NCBI GenBank assembly: GCA_019636035.1
Contig: JAHBYI010000003.1
Span: 1 to 64,000, forward strand
Source of the DNA: Candidatus Paracaedibacteraceae bacterium
GTDB taxonomy: Bacteria > Pseudomonadota > Alphaproteobacteria > Paracaedibacterales > Paracaedibacteraceae
Length of the DNA stretch: 64,000 bases
Reading direction: 5' to 3'
The stretch's first letter is position 1. Each line of letters starts with the position of its first letter. Under the pieces are notes generated by a model, which made no database searches, had not been told where the DNA came from, and saw only the letters and a list, made by a program, of their open reading frames with translations. The translations under genes were made by a program, and so were the position numbers. Below are positions 1 through 9,500 of the stretch, in pieces.

Positions 1-1
1 T

Positions 2-2023
2 AAAAAAGCTGATGTAAAGCCGCAGTATGGTCACACTCTTCATGCCCCAAACTATATGAAAAAATATCTAAACGGGGCGTATGTCAAATCCCATGGCAAA
101 TTAAAACTAGAGACTCCCGAATCCGATGTTTTAGTTCACTATGGGCAAGTCTTATCGGTTGGTGGAATTGAGTTTGTTGTCAAAGATCTGATTAAGAACC
201 TATCCGGGGTTATTATGTCGCATGATGACATTATTTTACGTGGTAAGCGTTATCTACAAACTAGGCCTGATCTTATGCAATTTAACGCTAATATCTATGG
301 TGAGTGGCACGATCAAATTTATTATTTAGAACAAGCAGATCCCGCTGATTTAACGACAATGGGCTCTCTTTTTCTTTTCCTAGAAGAATTTGAAAATCAG
401 TACAGTGATGTTTTAGTTGCCAAAAGTCTTTTTTGGGATAATCGGGAGATTCCCATAAAAGGTGGAACCACAGCGTTAAAGAATATTTCGCGTGATCAAT
501 ATTATACAGAAATCTATTCCTATAAAGTAGGGAAACGTCGGAATAGAAGTTGGCGAGATGACAAATTAGTTAAAAACGTTCATGCCACCGTTGCCACCAT
601 GAAAGTCGGTGAAGACTTGGAGATTTTTGGTGGCAATGTCGATAACTCAGGTGCCATCAATGCGCGGACAATCAATCTTGATCTGGACTCATTTACCTCT
701 AGCTGTTTAGGTGGACGTAGCACAGGACATCGATTTGGCACGTTGCAGTTTGACATCAGCCAAATGATCGAAGACGCCAAGAATGACCCTGCTGCCGCAG
801 CCTTTATGGGCGAGACATGTCTTGAAGGTGATGAAGCCAAAGAGGCTTTTGGCGGATTAAGTCCCGATTATCTCATCTACAAGCTTGTGACCAATGTTTG
901 TGGCAGAGCTAACTTGCTCTTGACGGATGGAAGTACCGTAGCTGGGATGAAGATGATTCAGTTCCTTGAAAAAAATGGTCGCAAAATTGCCCAAGGCCTC
1001 AAGGATCAGATCACGGCACTCTATTGGGAACAGACTGAAATTAATAAGCGTTTGCAACCGCGCCTTAAGCTCTATATTGCTCCTGACGATGTGAACCCAC
1101 ACCACGGATCAGGTGATGTAACCGGAGAGAAAATCCACATTAGAACAACAGGGGATCAGACCTATAACGGTGGAACGGTTCATGCCAACACAACAACGGT
1201 TCTGGAAACAGAATCGAATATCAACGCATCCAACACGGACATATCCGGTGATGATGGTGTTGCTGCCAAAGCCAAAAACATCAAGGCAGAAACGTTGGCA
1301 CACCGTATTTATCATGAAAATGGCTATACAGATGTTGTTAGAGATGAAATGCGCTTTACCAGCAAATACGGCCCTGCCTTGCTGATTAGCTTTGCCAATA
1401 TGGTTCTGAACGGAACCTTTGTTTCTGCTGCTAGTACTGGCGTAAAGGTCGGTGGAAACAGCGAGTTTGGCACAACTGAATTGCATTCAGAAAGCACAAC
1501 CTATTGGAAAAAGCATACCTTCCATAAGGAAAGCACGGATCATCACCGAACACGTTTGCATGCCCACGGTAATACGCGCCCAACGGCACCACAAACAGGA
1601 CCTCAATCTCCTCAACCTCAGCCATCCCCATCGCCTAATCCGAACAGGACAGTCTACGAAGATGGTGTAACCATTGAGGATGAGGAAGAAACGCCTCCTG
1701 CACGCAAACCCTATCATCCAAAGCCGGAGTTCCTCAGGACAACAGAACCTGATGGCTACCAATGGGATGAATCTGCGTACCAACGAACGAAAGCACCGCT
1801 TCGTAGTGCCATGAAAGATCCTCGTCGCCCAACCTCAGAACAGGGCACAAAAAAGACCGTCAGATTCGCAGAAGAATCTGCCCATGAAGAACAGGATATC
1901 TTTGCGGATAGTGCAGAGCTTGGCTGTATTGATATTGAGACTGAGGGTAATTCTATTGGCTACGGTGTGGAAAAGAAAGCGGTAAACAAATCGGCTGCCA
2001 TTAGCACCCCTTCAAGCCATTGA
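2..2023 (+). pseudogene. FHA/CdiA-like adhesin, 5' end outside window, frameshifted
   Basis: The reading frame is open from base 2 through the first ATG at 56, so the gene enters from the left and its secretion domain is not visible. The product is rich in beta-type repeats (GDVTGEKIHIRTTGDQTYNG and following), as in filamentous haemagglutinin and CdiA stalks. Near residues 500-600 there is a Pro/Ser/Thr/Glu-rich linker. The frame stops at 2023, but homologous-looking sequence continues in another frame from about 2004 (TANVCKTTAGDAIVKEG...), so the stop comes from a frameshift around 2004-2020. The family normally encodes huge two-partner-secretion surface proteins that deliver C-terminal toxins to neighbouring cells. 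Assignment to this family rests on composition, the following DUF637 region and the downstream toxin cassettes. Confidence 0.75.
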
Positions 2024-3386
2024 GCCGCCGTCTGTATCAACGCGCCCTGCATTTGCGGATGATAAGAAAACGAAGCGTTTCGGTGGTGATAAAAAAACTG
2101 TGACAAAGCATACAACGGGCACAGCCAATGTCTGTAAAACCACAGCCGGTGATGCCATTGTCAAGGAAGGGGACGAAGGTCTTACCTTGTATGGCAGCCA
2201 TATGAAGGGCAAGACGATTAGTCTGACATCCAAGCAAGGCGTATCAATTTGCTCACGGCCTTGGGCTATGACTATGTCTCTATGAAAAAGCAATCGAAAG
2301 ATGCGGCGTGGCAATCTACATCTCAATCTGTTTCATATGACGAAAATCGCAGCTATTGCCGATTTGAGACTGATGAAGAAGAAGGCCTAATTATCAAAGC
2401 CGCCGATGGGATTTATGTGGAGTTTGTTGTTGAACGCTATTCCCACACCGAAGCAACTGACGGTAAAAAACCCCGGACAAAAGAACACAGCCGCTTGAAA
2501 GACCTGCCGACAGCACCGGGTTACGAATGGTTGCATGAAATGGACAAGCGTGACGACGTCATCAAGATCTATGTCGATGAACGCCACGACACCATGTACA
2601 TGCACCAAGAAGGCCTGTCCGCCGTTGCCAAGATTGTCATTAGTATTGTCATGAACTATCTGACGGGCGGAGCTTTTAGCCTCTTGACCACCGTCATGAC
2701 CAGCCTTGTCACGAACATAATCGAAGCCCGTGGAGATTTTGGCCAAGGCATGAAAAAAACGCTTCAGTAAGGAAGGCCTCAAATCAATCGGTCGCTCTCA
2801 TGTCGGGAAACTCCTGATCGGTGGTGATTGTGGTAGCGTGAGGGTGGGGAGCGGCTTGCGAATCTGCAATGCCTTTGGCGGAGTCAGCAACACTGCCATG
2901 GTGACTATTCCCAGGGCGCGGTATCGGTGACGGGGATTGGCGTGTCGTGCTCGTCGTATCAACTGGATCTGCTGCAGTACAGCGTAAGTTCGGTGCCAAA
3001 CAAATCAGGAATTGGCGCAAAAGGCTTCGGTCTCGATGGTGACGTCATGGATTATGTGAATCGCAAAAATCCACCGCGATGCCTTCGCTCTATGACCATG
3101 TCTGCGGCGACAGCGCTTTTATGAATCAAATGAAAGGAGCCGACCGCAAAAAACACATTATGAATTATATATGATCTGCATCTTGCTAGATCATCAGCGA
3201 ATACATGATCATAGGCATATTACAAGCATTGAAGGTAAAGCGCCTGAACAGATCGGGCTTTGGCAAGGGCTCCCAGAAAGCTATGCTGACTTACAGGGCT
3301 GAACTCATGCGGGCAGAGCTGCCATTAAATCAGATGTTTCACTCAACGCTCGCCGTTGCAGCCTCCGCGAAACCCTGCGCTTTGAC
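2024..3386 (+). pseudogene. Decayed continuation of the adhesin: stalk end, DUF637 start and pre-toxin
   Basis: Coding sequence continues through at least five frame changes. Frame 3 runs to about 2250 (DAIVKEGDEGLTLYGSHMKG). Frame 2 runs from 2249 to 2770 and ends in a membrane-like DUF637 start (AKIVISIVMNYLTGGAFSLL). It then shifts at an A7 run (2753-2759) into frame 3 (RFSKEGLKSIGRSHVGKLLI), back to frame 2 near 2910 (SQGAVSVTGIGVSCSSYQLD), and to frame 1 near 3080 (SLYDHVCGDSAFMNQMKGAD). From 3190 a damaged copy of a pre-toxin repeat is seen (SGFGKGSQ...YRAELMRAEL), homologous to the clean copy at 4413-4660. No intact protein can be made from this stretch. It links the adhesin to the toxin tail that follows. 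Confidence 0.75.
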
Positions 3387-3440
3387 TTGAGTGCCGCCAT
3401 GTTCGCCGCTAATAATGCGTTGGAGAATAATTTTGCAAAA
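3190..3440 (+). repeat. Pre-toxin repeat R1, damaged copy
   Basis: Shares long stretches with 4413-4660, from CAGCGAATACATGAT to GCGTTGGAGAATAATTTT, but contains several small indels that break the frame. The two copies border cassette A and so flank a toxin-immunity pair. Confidence 0.75.
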
Positions 3441-3929
3441 GTCTTCATCTCATTAGGTAAATCCTTGATAAAAAAGGCTGCAAATCAAGCGGGTAAACAA
3501 GCAGCGAAAGAAGTAGCTCAGGAGACAGTTAAGGAAACAGCCAAAAACTCATCAAAAGGAATTGCGAAAAACCTTAGGCCTGCTAAGCTAAATAAAGCAA
3601 GTGCTGCGAATGGGAATAAAAGGCCGCATGGAAATTCTTTAAAATATAAAGGGGATACTCATGTGTATTCGATACATCGGTTTTCTGATAAACGTGCTGT
3701 GAAGGTAGGAGAAAGCACAAGAGGGGTAAGAACTCGCGATGGTGCATCAAAACGTGCTGAATCACAAGCACGAAAATTAAACAGGGAAACCGGAGAAATG
3801 TACTATACAAGGATTAGAAAAAATTTTAATGAAAAAGTCAGCGCCAAAAAATACGAAGCTAACTTAATTCAGAGATCAAGGAACATTAATGGTTCTGAGT
3901 CTTTGCCCTTAAATAAAAATGGTCACTAG
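3387..3929 (+). CDS. Toxin tail A: GIY-YIG/URI-like nuclease domain of a CDI-type protein
   Basis: Open frame from a TTG at 3387, with ATG at 3399; both lie inside the pre-toxin, so this is the surviving end of a longer protein and not a free-standing gene. Residues 5-16 (AMFAANNALENN) are the shared pre-toxin motif. A Lys/Ala-rich helix (about residues 25-65) leads to the toxin at about 90-180. That domain has the layout expected of GIY-YIG/URI nucleases: HVYSI, then VKVGES, an Arg-rich helix, a Glu in KKYEANLI and a final Asn in LPLNKNGH. These suggest DNA cleavage in a target cell. The nuclease family is assigned by motif reading only. The immunity gene follows 9 bases downstream. The carrier upstream is broken, so delivery is unlikely from this locus as it stands. 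Confidence 0.65.
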   Translation: MSAAMFAANNALENNFAKVFISLGKSLIKKAANQAGKQAAKEVAQETVKETAKNSSKGIAKNLRPAKLNKASAANGNKRPHGNSLKYKGDTHVYSIHRFSDKRAVKVGESTRGVRTRDGASKRAESQARKLNRETGEMYYTRIRKNFNEKVSAKKYEANLIQRSRNINGSESLPLNKNGH

Positions 3930-3938
3930 GGGTGTACT

Positions 3939-4436
3939 ATGCATAATAGAAAATTTGTACCGGGAGTAATATTTTGCAAAAAAGGCCATTTAATCAATTT
4001 GCAAAAAACAATAATCATTCAGGATTTAATCGAAGGCATAATTATAAATTCTTCTATTTTAGAAACTGCGCCATTTAAGTGGATTAATCTCATGTATAGG
4101 CTAACCGAAAGAAATAAGCTTAAGCCTTATTTCATGAAAATCAATCAGAAATACGGAGATTTGCCTATTGCTGTGGAATTAGATTTAGACTTATTAAAAT
4201 GGGCTGACAACACAGACCCACAATTGCTTATTGATATATTCATTATGGCAGGACTTGAGGCTCTTTTATATGTTTGTGATAAATATCAACTCCCTAAAGA
4301 AAGGATTGTTTCAGAAAGACAAAAATATCCAGACATACAATTTTATATTGATGTCAACAGACTAAAGTGTTGTAATCCATTATATTTAATAACCTCAATC
4401 AAGTGCCGAATCTGTCAGCGAATACATGATGCATGA
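3939..4436 (+). CDS. Probable immunity protein for toxin A (165 aa)
   Basis: The start ATG lies 9 bases after the toxin A stop, the usual toxin-immunity order. The protein is cytosolic-looking, without a signal peptide, and has a helix-rich centre (LDLDLLKWADNTDPQLLIDI). I do not recognise a firm family; the central TIIIQDLIEGIII segment loosely recalls immunity families found next to polymorphic nucleases. Its last codons (about 4413-4436) run into the start of the next pre-toxin repeat and overlap the 4426 ORF by 11 bases, so the C-terminus may have been changed when that repeat was inserted. The role is inferred from position. Confidence 0.6.
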   Translation: MHNRKFVPGVIFCKKGHLINLQKTIIIQDLIEGIIINSSILETAPFKWINLMYRLTERNKLKPYFMKINQKYGDLPIAVELDLDLLKWADNTDPQLLIDIFIMAGLEALLYVCDKYQLPKERIVSERQKYPDIQFYIDVNRLKCCNPLYLITSIKCRICQRIHDA

Positions 4437-4660
4437 CGCCATTGCAAGTGTTGAGGGTAAGCTGAATGAGTCGGGCTTTGGCAAAGACTCCCAAGCCTAT
4501 GCTGACTTACGAGCTGAACTCATGCAGGCAGAGCTGCGTCAAATCAAGATGTTTGCTCAACTCGCCGTTGCAGCCTCCGCCGAAACCCTGCGCTTTGACC
4601 TGAGTGCTGCCATGTTCGCTGCGAACAATGCGTTGGAGAATAATTTTTCTCAGGTGTTTC
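4413..4660 (+). repeat. Pre-toxin repeat R1, intact copy
   Basis: Intact counterpart of 3190-3440. It encodes SEYMM...SGFGKDSQAYADLRAEL...AAMFAANNALENNF and forms the start of module C. Confidence 0.75.
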
Positions 4661-5586
4661 TGAGTTTGTATGCGTTTGGTAAGGCTAAAGCGGATGAGGT
4701 CGACGACGAGGCCGACCAACAAGCCTATGGCAAGGCTCGCAAAAAAGCGATCGATGCCGTAACGCCAGAACTTGTTAAGAAGTATGGTGCTAAGATCGCC
4801 GATTATGCCGGAAATGTTATTTTTGGACCCGATGGATATGCCGATGAGATGATCAAGGTTATCAGGGAAACCACAGGTCTAAATGATGTCTCCCCTGAAA
4901 TACGCCAAATGCTGAAAGAAGCAGCAAACACAGCACTGAAAGGTGTCGGTGTAGCTCTTGATGCTCCGGGGGAAGGCACAGAATACATTCTACTCAAAGC
5001 TGGTGTTGATCGAGCGACAGCTCGTAACGTTCACCGCGCCATTAATGACTTTATGATGGTTGCTGGTGCTGCGGGTTTGGCCAAAAGTGCAACACAATTC
5101 GGAGCACGCACCGCGAGTAGTAGCAGTAAAGCCGGAACTCGGACGAGCCTTGATGGATTGGGGCTGGAGGGTAGAACTGGGAAATCCACAAAACCCGTCC
5201 GTGATATGTCCGACCGAGAATATGTGCAAAGCCTAGCTGATCGTGCCGACAAACGTTTTGATGGTAAAGGGTCAAGGGTGGGGACACAGAAGCATAAATA
5301 TGCTGAGCAAGTGCATAAGCGGTATCAACGTATGACAGGTGAACGTAGACATATGGAAGCGGAGAAACGGTTCTCTGAAGGACGCCCATGGGAAGAAGGT
5401 CAAGGAGTCAAAGGAAGTTCCCGCGCAGATATGTATAACCGACGAGCCAATGAAGCATATGACTACAAGTTTGGAGATGCTAAGTTGTCGTCTGGACAAC
5501 GTCAAAAATATGAGGCAAACTTACCTAGAAATGGTAATGACTCTGCTAAAGTTCATGAAACAAAACCAACATCATCGAGGTCATAG
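4426..5586 (+). CDS. Orphan CdiA-type toxin module C: pre-toxin plus PD-(D/E)XK-like nuclease
   Basis: A 386-residue protein without signal peptide or stalk. Residues 1-75 are the pre-toxin repeat (ESGFGKDSQAYADLRAEL, AAMFAANNALENNF), and residues 80-240 are the second shared block (ADQQAYGKARKKAIDAVTPE, GPDGYADEMIK, KAGVDRATARNVHRAIND, LDGLGLEG). The variable toxin begins after LDGLGLEG. It contains GTQKHKYAEQVHKRYQ and a SRADM...YDYKFGDAKLSSGQRQKY stretch, in which Asp and an E/D-x-K-like YDYKF element suggest a restriction-endonuclease fold. In the family such tails cut nucleic acid in the target cell. No export domain is encoded, so the module is silent unless it recombines onto a full adhesin. 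It is followed 2 bases later by its presumed immunity gene. Confidence 0.65.
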   Translation: MMHDAIASVEGKLNESGFGKDSQAYADLRAELMQAELRQIKMFAQLAVAASAETLRFDLSAAMFAANNALENNFSQVFLSLYAFGKAKADEVDDEADQQAYGKARKKAIDAVTPELVKKYGAKIADYAGNVIFGPDGYADEMIKVIRETTGLNDVSPEIRQMLKEAANTALKGVGVALDAPGEGTEYILLKAGVDRATARNVHRAINDFMMVAGAAGLAKSATQFGARTASSSSKAGTRTSLDGLGLEGRTGKSTKPVRDMSDREYVQSLADRADKRFDGKGSRVGTQKHKYAEQVHKRYQRMTGERRHMEAEKRFSEGRPWEEGQGVKGSSRADMYNRRANEAYDYKFGDAKLSSGQRQKYEANLPRNGNDSAKVHETKPTSSRS

Positions 5587-5588
5587 AC

Positions 5589-6263
5589 ATGAAAAATCTT
5601 GTAAAAATAGATTCAAAGAAAATTACTCAGATATCAAATTACATTCTTGAACATTTATTTGGATATAAAAAAAGCAGATTAAAACAAATTGCAAAAATTT
5701 ATGGGTGTTTAAAATTATCAGTTGGGTATGCAGTTGACTGGGGAACAGATATTAAACTAGGAACTTCAGTCTTTAATCTTGCAAATCCACTAGATAACAG
5801 TTGTGCTAACTTAGGTATTACCCCTCAATCCCGTCGCTATTCAGTAACATGGAAAGAATTCGAAGAAGGAAAATTCCTAGAGGCCATTAATGAAATAAAA
5901 GAACTAGCAGCAATTCCGTTAGAAGGTGATTTGACATTGTCTCAAATTATCAATGGTTATAAAAATTACACTGGGTTTGTGTATGAGGAACGCCATTATG
6001 AAGATCCTGCTTTGATAGCGGCTTGGGCAGGGCGTCCTGAAGTGGCTAAAGACTGCCTAGAATGGGGATTAGCTGGTGTCAAAGAAAAATATGGCAACAA
6101 TGGCATTTATAAAAATGGTAACAGTATGACTATCGATGAATGGTATGCTGATATGCAGACTAAAATCGCAAATCCCGATAAACTACACCAAGATGTCGAA
6201 GACCAAATTATCCACCACAAACTGACCAAAGTCCCTCGCTACGATATCATTATTGATATGTAA
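5589..6263 (+). CDS. Probable immunity protein for toxin C (224 aa)
   Basis: Starts 2 bases after the toxin C stop (TAG ac ATG), implying coupled translation. There is no signal peptide, consistent with a cytosolic inhibitor. Visible features are a Lys-rich N-terminus, a Trp-containing middle (SVTWKEFEEGKFLEAINEIK) and AAWAGRPEVAKDCLEWGLAG. I do not recognise a family. The end of the gene (RYDIIIDM) resembles sequence just before the cassette at 8907-8942 (RYDIIVE), which may be a relic of a second copy. The immunity role is inferred from position alone. Confidence 0.55.
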   Translation: MKNLVKIDSKKITQISNYILEHLFGYKKSRLKQIAKIYGCLKLSVGYAVDWGTDIKLGTSVFNLANPLDNSCANLGITPQSRRYSVTWKEFEEGKFLEAINEIKELAAIPLEGDLTLSQIINGYKNYTGFVYEERHYEDPALIAAWAGRPEVAKDCLEWGLAGVKEKYGNNGIYKNGNSMTIDEWYADMQTKIANPDKLHQDVEDQIIHHKLTKVPRYDIIIDM

Positions 6264-6314
6264 AACCTTGCTCGCTCTTTGACATTGTGAATACTCATCT
6301 CAAGTTTCATTTCT

Positions 6315-6336
6315 AAACGCATTCTTATGTGCGTTT
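6315..6336. other. Short inverted repeat between cassettes C and E
   Basis: AAACGCA pairs with TGCGTTT around an 8-base loop. No T-run follows on either strand, so it is at best a weak terminator or a chance hairpin. Confidence 0.25.
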
Positions 6337-6360
6337 GGATATGAAATCGTAAAATCTTCC

Positions 6361-8520
6361 ATGGGTTCCATGTGGAATCGCACCAGCATAATCAATGAGC
6401 AGCACCGCACCTATGCTCAGTCTAAAATCCTTGGCAAGATGCACGTGCATTCCAAGAAAACTCTGATTCAGCTGGTCGAAGGCCAGTCCACCGAAATCCT
6501 TGACCTCATTGAGGTCGAAGGTGGGCCTGTGGTCAAGCAATTCCTCAAGGAGATGCACAAGGTCGATCGCAAAGTCATACAGGGCCCCGGCCAAGCCCTG
6601 ATGGCACTTGTTGCGGTTGCCTTAACAATCCTAACCCAAGGAGCCGGTGCTGCTTTGGCAAGTCAAATTGGATTGGCCGGCAATGTGGTCGCTGAGGCAG
6701 TTCTGGGGGCGTTAGTCAATTCTGTGGGTGCGCAACTCACGAATGGCATGCTGCAAAATGGGGGAAATCTGGGCAAAGCAGTTAAAACTTTGGCTGATAA
6801 GGATTTCCTTAAAAACCTGGCAACACAATTGGTTGCGGCCGGGTTATCTGCGGGGATCATGGCTCACTTTGAGATCAAAGTCCCATCCGGTGCGGATACG
6901 TCAAAAATGTCCTTTGCTGATCTTGCGACACAGCATGCCAAAGTCCAAACCGTACAACAAGGTGTGTCCGGGGCAACTCGGGTGGCGCGGGGCGAGAAAC
7001 TAGGAACCGTTCTGAAAGAAGGGATTGTTCAAGGGGTGGCAAGCTCAGTTGCAGCGGCGGCGGCCAATAAAGTTGGCGCAATGAAGTCTGATGGTAAACT
7101 CGACAGTGCTGGCCATAAAATCCTGCATGCGGGGATCGGAGCCGGATTAGGGGCTGCGACCAGTAAAGACCGAGGCAAAGGAGCCTTAGCCGGGGCAACC
7201 GGTGCTGTTGTCGGGGAATCAGTTGCCGAGATGATGGGGGATGATGCCGCCACAACCCGCGCCAAAGCCACTGAGGATGTGAGGCAGTCCGGCCAACCGA
7301 TGACGGACGAGAACATCGGCAAAGCCTTTAGGTCACGTGTTGAAACAGCCATGAATTGGGGCAAGTTCGCCGCCGGATTCGTTGCCTTTGCGGCCGGCAT
7401 GGATGTGTCCACAGCCCTGTTCACCGCGGCCAATGCTCTGCACAACAACTACGCCACAACCGCAGAACGCGAGGCGAGTAAGGAAGAGCAGGCGAGTTCG
7501 AGTGATGGTGACAGATCTGCTGATCCTGAAGAACAGAAGTTTCTCGACGAGATTGATGGATGTCAAACAGGCGGGTTAAAACGGAGCTCATCAGCCGAAG
7601 ATTTACGTCAATTAGATGAGATTGCTTTGGCTGAAAGTGTCGAAGATGAATTTCGTGATCACGCCTTAAATCATGGAACGATTTGGGATAAAGCCCTGTA
7701 TTGGGGAGCCTATGCCGTTGAATCCATAGAGGGTAATGGCGCAAGTAGTGTTTTGCGGTCTCGGCGAGAGATGCGTCGTGTTGCAAAGGATACACCAAAA
7801 GTTGTCAGAGACGGCTTAAATATTCTGTATGATATGTATCAAGGTGAGTCTATTGATGATTCCAGGCTTGATGGATACAAAGAGCTTGTCAATAACTGGG
7901 GGCCAAACTTCACTGGTGTACTTTCCGGTTTTGTTGGTGCGCGCAGTGGATCAAAAGGGACGGCATTTAGGTCTCATATGACGGGTCGAGGTGGCCAACA
8001 TCCGGCAAGATCTGAGCGTGCCTCATCATCCAATCAACGCTCCGCTCCCTATAGCCCGCATGCCTGGCAATCTTATTTGCAAGAACAGTATGGCAGCCAA
8101 AATGTCTGGTCAAGCACGTTCCAAGCGAAAGGCACACCAGGGAGTAAGATGGCGGGAATGCGTAGCGTCAAATCCGGTGTGACTTATGATACTCGCGGCA
8201 ATCCTGATTTTACAAAATATATGAAGTATGAGACCATGTTGTCACCACAAGAATTTTATGGGTTAAGATCCAGGGATCATATGCGACTTGCAACACAAAA
8301 ACTTAGAGCTGATATCCAAGCTGGTAAAGTTGATGCTAGTAAATTTAGCAGTCATCAGTTGGCACAAATTAATGCCGGAAAAGCTAAGATTGATGACTTA
8401 ACATGGCACCATGACCAACAAGCAAGACGCATGCAGCTGGTTATATCAAAAGCTCATGCAAAAACATCTCATACAGGATCAGCCAGTCTAAATCAAATGC
8501 GAGAAGGAGAAACAAAATGA
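6361..8520 (+). CDS. Orphan CdiA/FHA C-terminal protein E: DUF637 plus WHH-type HNH nuclease toxin
   Basis: A 719-residue protein with no signal peptide; the frame is open upstream to about 6285 but has no better start. Residues 1-80 resemble the end of an FHA stalk (EVEGGPVVKQFLKEMHKVDR). Residues about 80-170 are DUF637 (ALMALVAVALTILTQGAGAA ... NLATQLVAAGLSAGI). Gly/Ala-rich segments (HAGIGAGLGAATS) and the pre-toxin motif DVSTALFTAANALHNNY (about 347-363) follow. The tail from about residue 560 ends in TWHHD (W682-H683-H684), RMQLV and HAKTSHTG, the pattern of the WHH/LHH branch of HNH nuclease toxins. It overlaps its immunity gene by 4 bases (ATGA). This is the best preserved long carrier in the island, but the stalk and export domain are missing. 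Confidence 0.75.
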   Translation: MGSMWNRTSIINEQHRTYAQSKILGKMHVHSKKTLIQLVEGQSTEILDLIEVEGGPVVKQFLKEMHKVDRKVIQGPGQALMALVAVALTILTQGAGAALASQIGLAGNVVAEAVLGALVNSVGAQLTNGMLQNGGNLGKAVKTLADKDFLKNLATQLVAAGLSAGIMAHFEIKVPSGADTSKMSFADLATQHAKVQTVQQGVSGATRVARGEKLGTVLKEGIVQGVASSVAAAAANKVGAMKSDGKLDSAGHKILHAGIGAGLGAATSKDRGKGALAGATGAVVGESVAEMMGDDAATTRAKATEDVRQSGQPMTDENIGKAFRSRVETAMNWGKFAAGFVAFAAGMDVSTALFTAANALHNNYATTAEREASKEEQASSSDGDRSADPEEQKFLDEIDGCQTGGLKRSSSAEDLRQLDEIALAESVEDEFRDHALNHGTIWDKALYWGAYAVESIEGNGASSVLRSRREMRRVAKDTPKVVRDGLNILYDMYQGESIDDSRLDGYKELVNNWGPNFTGVLSGFVGARSGSKGTAFRSHMTGRGGQHPARSERASSSNQRSAPYSPHAWQSYLQEQYGSQNVWSSTFQAKGTPGSKMAGMRSVKSGVTYDTRGNPDFTKYMKYETMLSPQEFYGLRSRDHMRLATQKLRADIQAGKVDASKFSSHQLAQINAGKAKIDDLTWHHDQQARRMQLVISKAHAKTSHTGSASLNQMREGETK
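7396..7500 (+). repeat. Pre-toxin repeat R2, copy in protein E
   Basis: DNA encoding MDVSTALFTAANALHNNYAT and the following EREASKEEQASSS; nearly identical to 10182-10275. Its downstream part also matches 8940-8980. Confidence 0.75.
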
Positions 8521-8906
8521 AACCTTTTGATGATAATTTAGATTTTGTAATTTCTTGTAAGTATTCAGGCGCGATTTCTCATGAAGAATTAGAAACTTGG
8601 TGTTATAGGTGCATAAAAATTCAAGAAAATATCCCAATCCTAGTTTTTGATTTATTAGATGTTGGAATAGATGCTTTCAGAGAACTAAAGAACGAAGTCT
8701 TTCTCCGTGATCATGGTGGAAAAAGACTGACCAAAGGTGAGGATAATGCAGTTCTTGCTATTGGCTATCTACGAGGAATAAACACAGAAGAAGAGCTGAA
8801 AGATCTTCGTACCAGCTCTCAAACTGTCCTCAAAGCCCTTGAGAAAAATCCGCATATACTAGAACGATTCAAAGAAGTATTTCCTTTTATTGAGTTGGAT
8901 TTCTAG
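8517..8906 (+). CDS. Probable immunity protein for the WHH toxin (129 aa)
   Basis: Its ATG overlaps the toxin E stop codon (ATGA), the typical coupling of toxin and immunity genes. The protein is small, acidic and without signal peptide (SCKYSGAISHEELETWCYRC; ILVFDLLDVGIDAF). I do not recognise a named family. Its TAG stop at 8904 is the only thing separating it from cassette G, which continues in the same reading frame. The role is inferred from position and coupling. Confidence 0.65.
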   Translation: MKPFDDNLDFVISCKYSGAISHEELETWCYRCIKIQENIPILVFDLLDVGIDAFRELKNEVFLRDHGGKRLTKGEDNAVLAIGYLRGINTEEELKDLRTSSQTVLKALEKNPHILERFKEVFPFIELDF

Positions 8907-8939
8907 AGCTTAAGTCGAGCCCATCGCTACGACATCATT

Positions 8940-9500
8940 GTAGAACGGGAGGCGAGTAAGGAAGAACAGGCGAGTTCGAGTCATGACGCAGGTTATGACA
9001 CCGATGAGGAGGCTGATCAACAAGCGTACGGTAAGTATCGCAAGAAAGCGATCGATAAGGTCACGCCAGAGCTTGTTAAGAAATATGGCCAAGCGGCAGC
9101 AGAGTATGCGCATCACTTGAGTCTCGGGCCAGACGGTTATGCTGAGGCAATGATCGAGGCTAATACAGGTGGACGTGAGTTATCTCCGGATGTGCGTCAG
9201 GTGTTGCTGGATGCCTATTCTGAGCATTACTTTGACATGCTCCATGCTTTTAACATGATGCAGGGTATCGGTGCCATTGGAGATGCACTTGGAACGGGCA
9301 CAGAGTATGCCCTTCGTAAAGCCGGTGTTGACCGTGCCACTGCCCGCAACATCCACCGCGCCATTAATGATGGTCTAACAATCACCGGTGTTGCTGGTGC
9401 AGCCAGAGGTGTTGCTAAGGTTGGAGCACGCGCAGCAAGCAGTAGTGCTAGCAAAGCTACGGCTCGGACAAACCTGGATGGGTTGGCGTTGGAGGGACAC
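8940..9500 (+). repeat. Pre-toxin repeat R3, copy in cassette G
   Basis: About 560 bases from AGAACGGGAGGCGAG to GGGTTGGCGTTGGAG, matched by 10251-10806 and, more distantly, by 4683-5165. The repeat ends exactly where the variable toxin tails begin. Confidence 0.8.

Noticed and set aside
6279..6310. Promoter with TTGACA before protein E
   Set aside because: No -10 element at the right spacing.
7029..7448. Minus-strand 139-residue ORF
   Set aside because: Ala-rich antisense shadow of the DUF637 protein.
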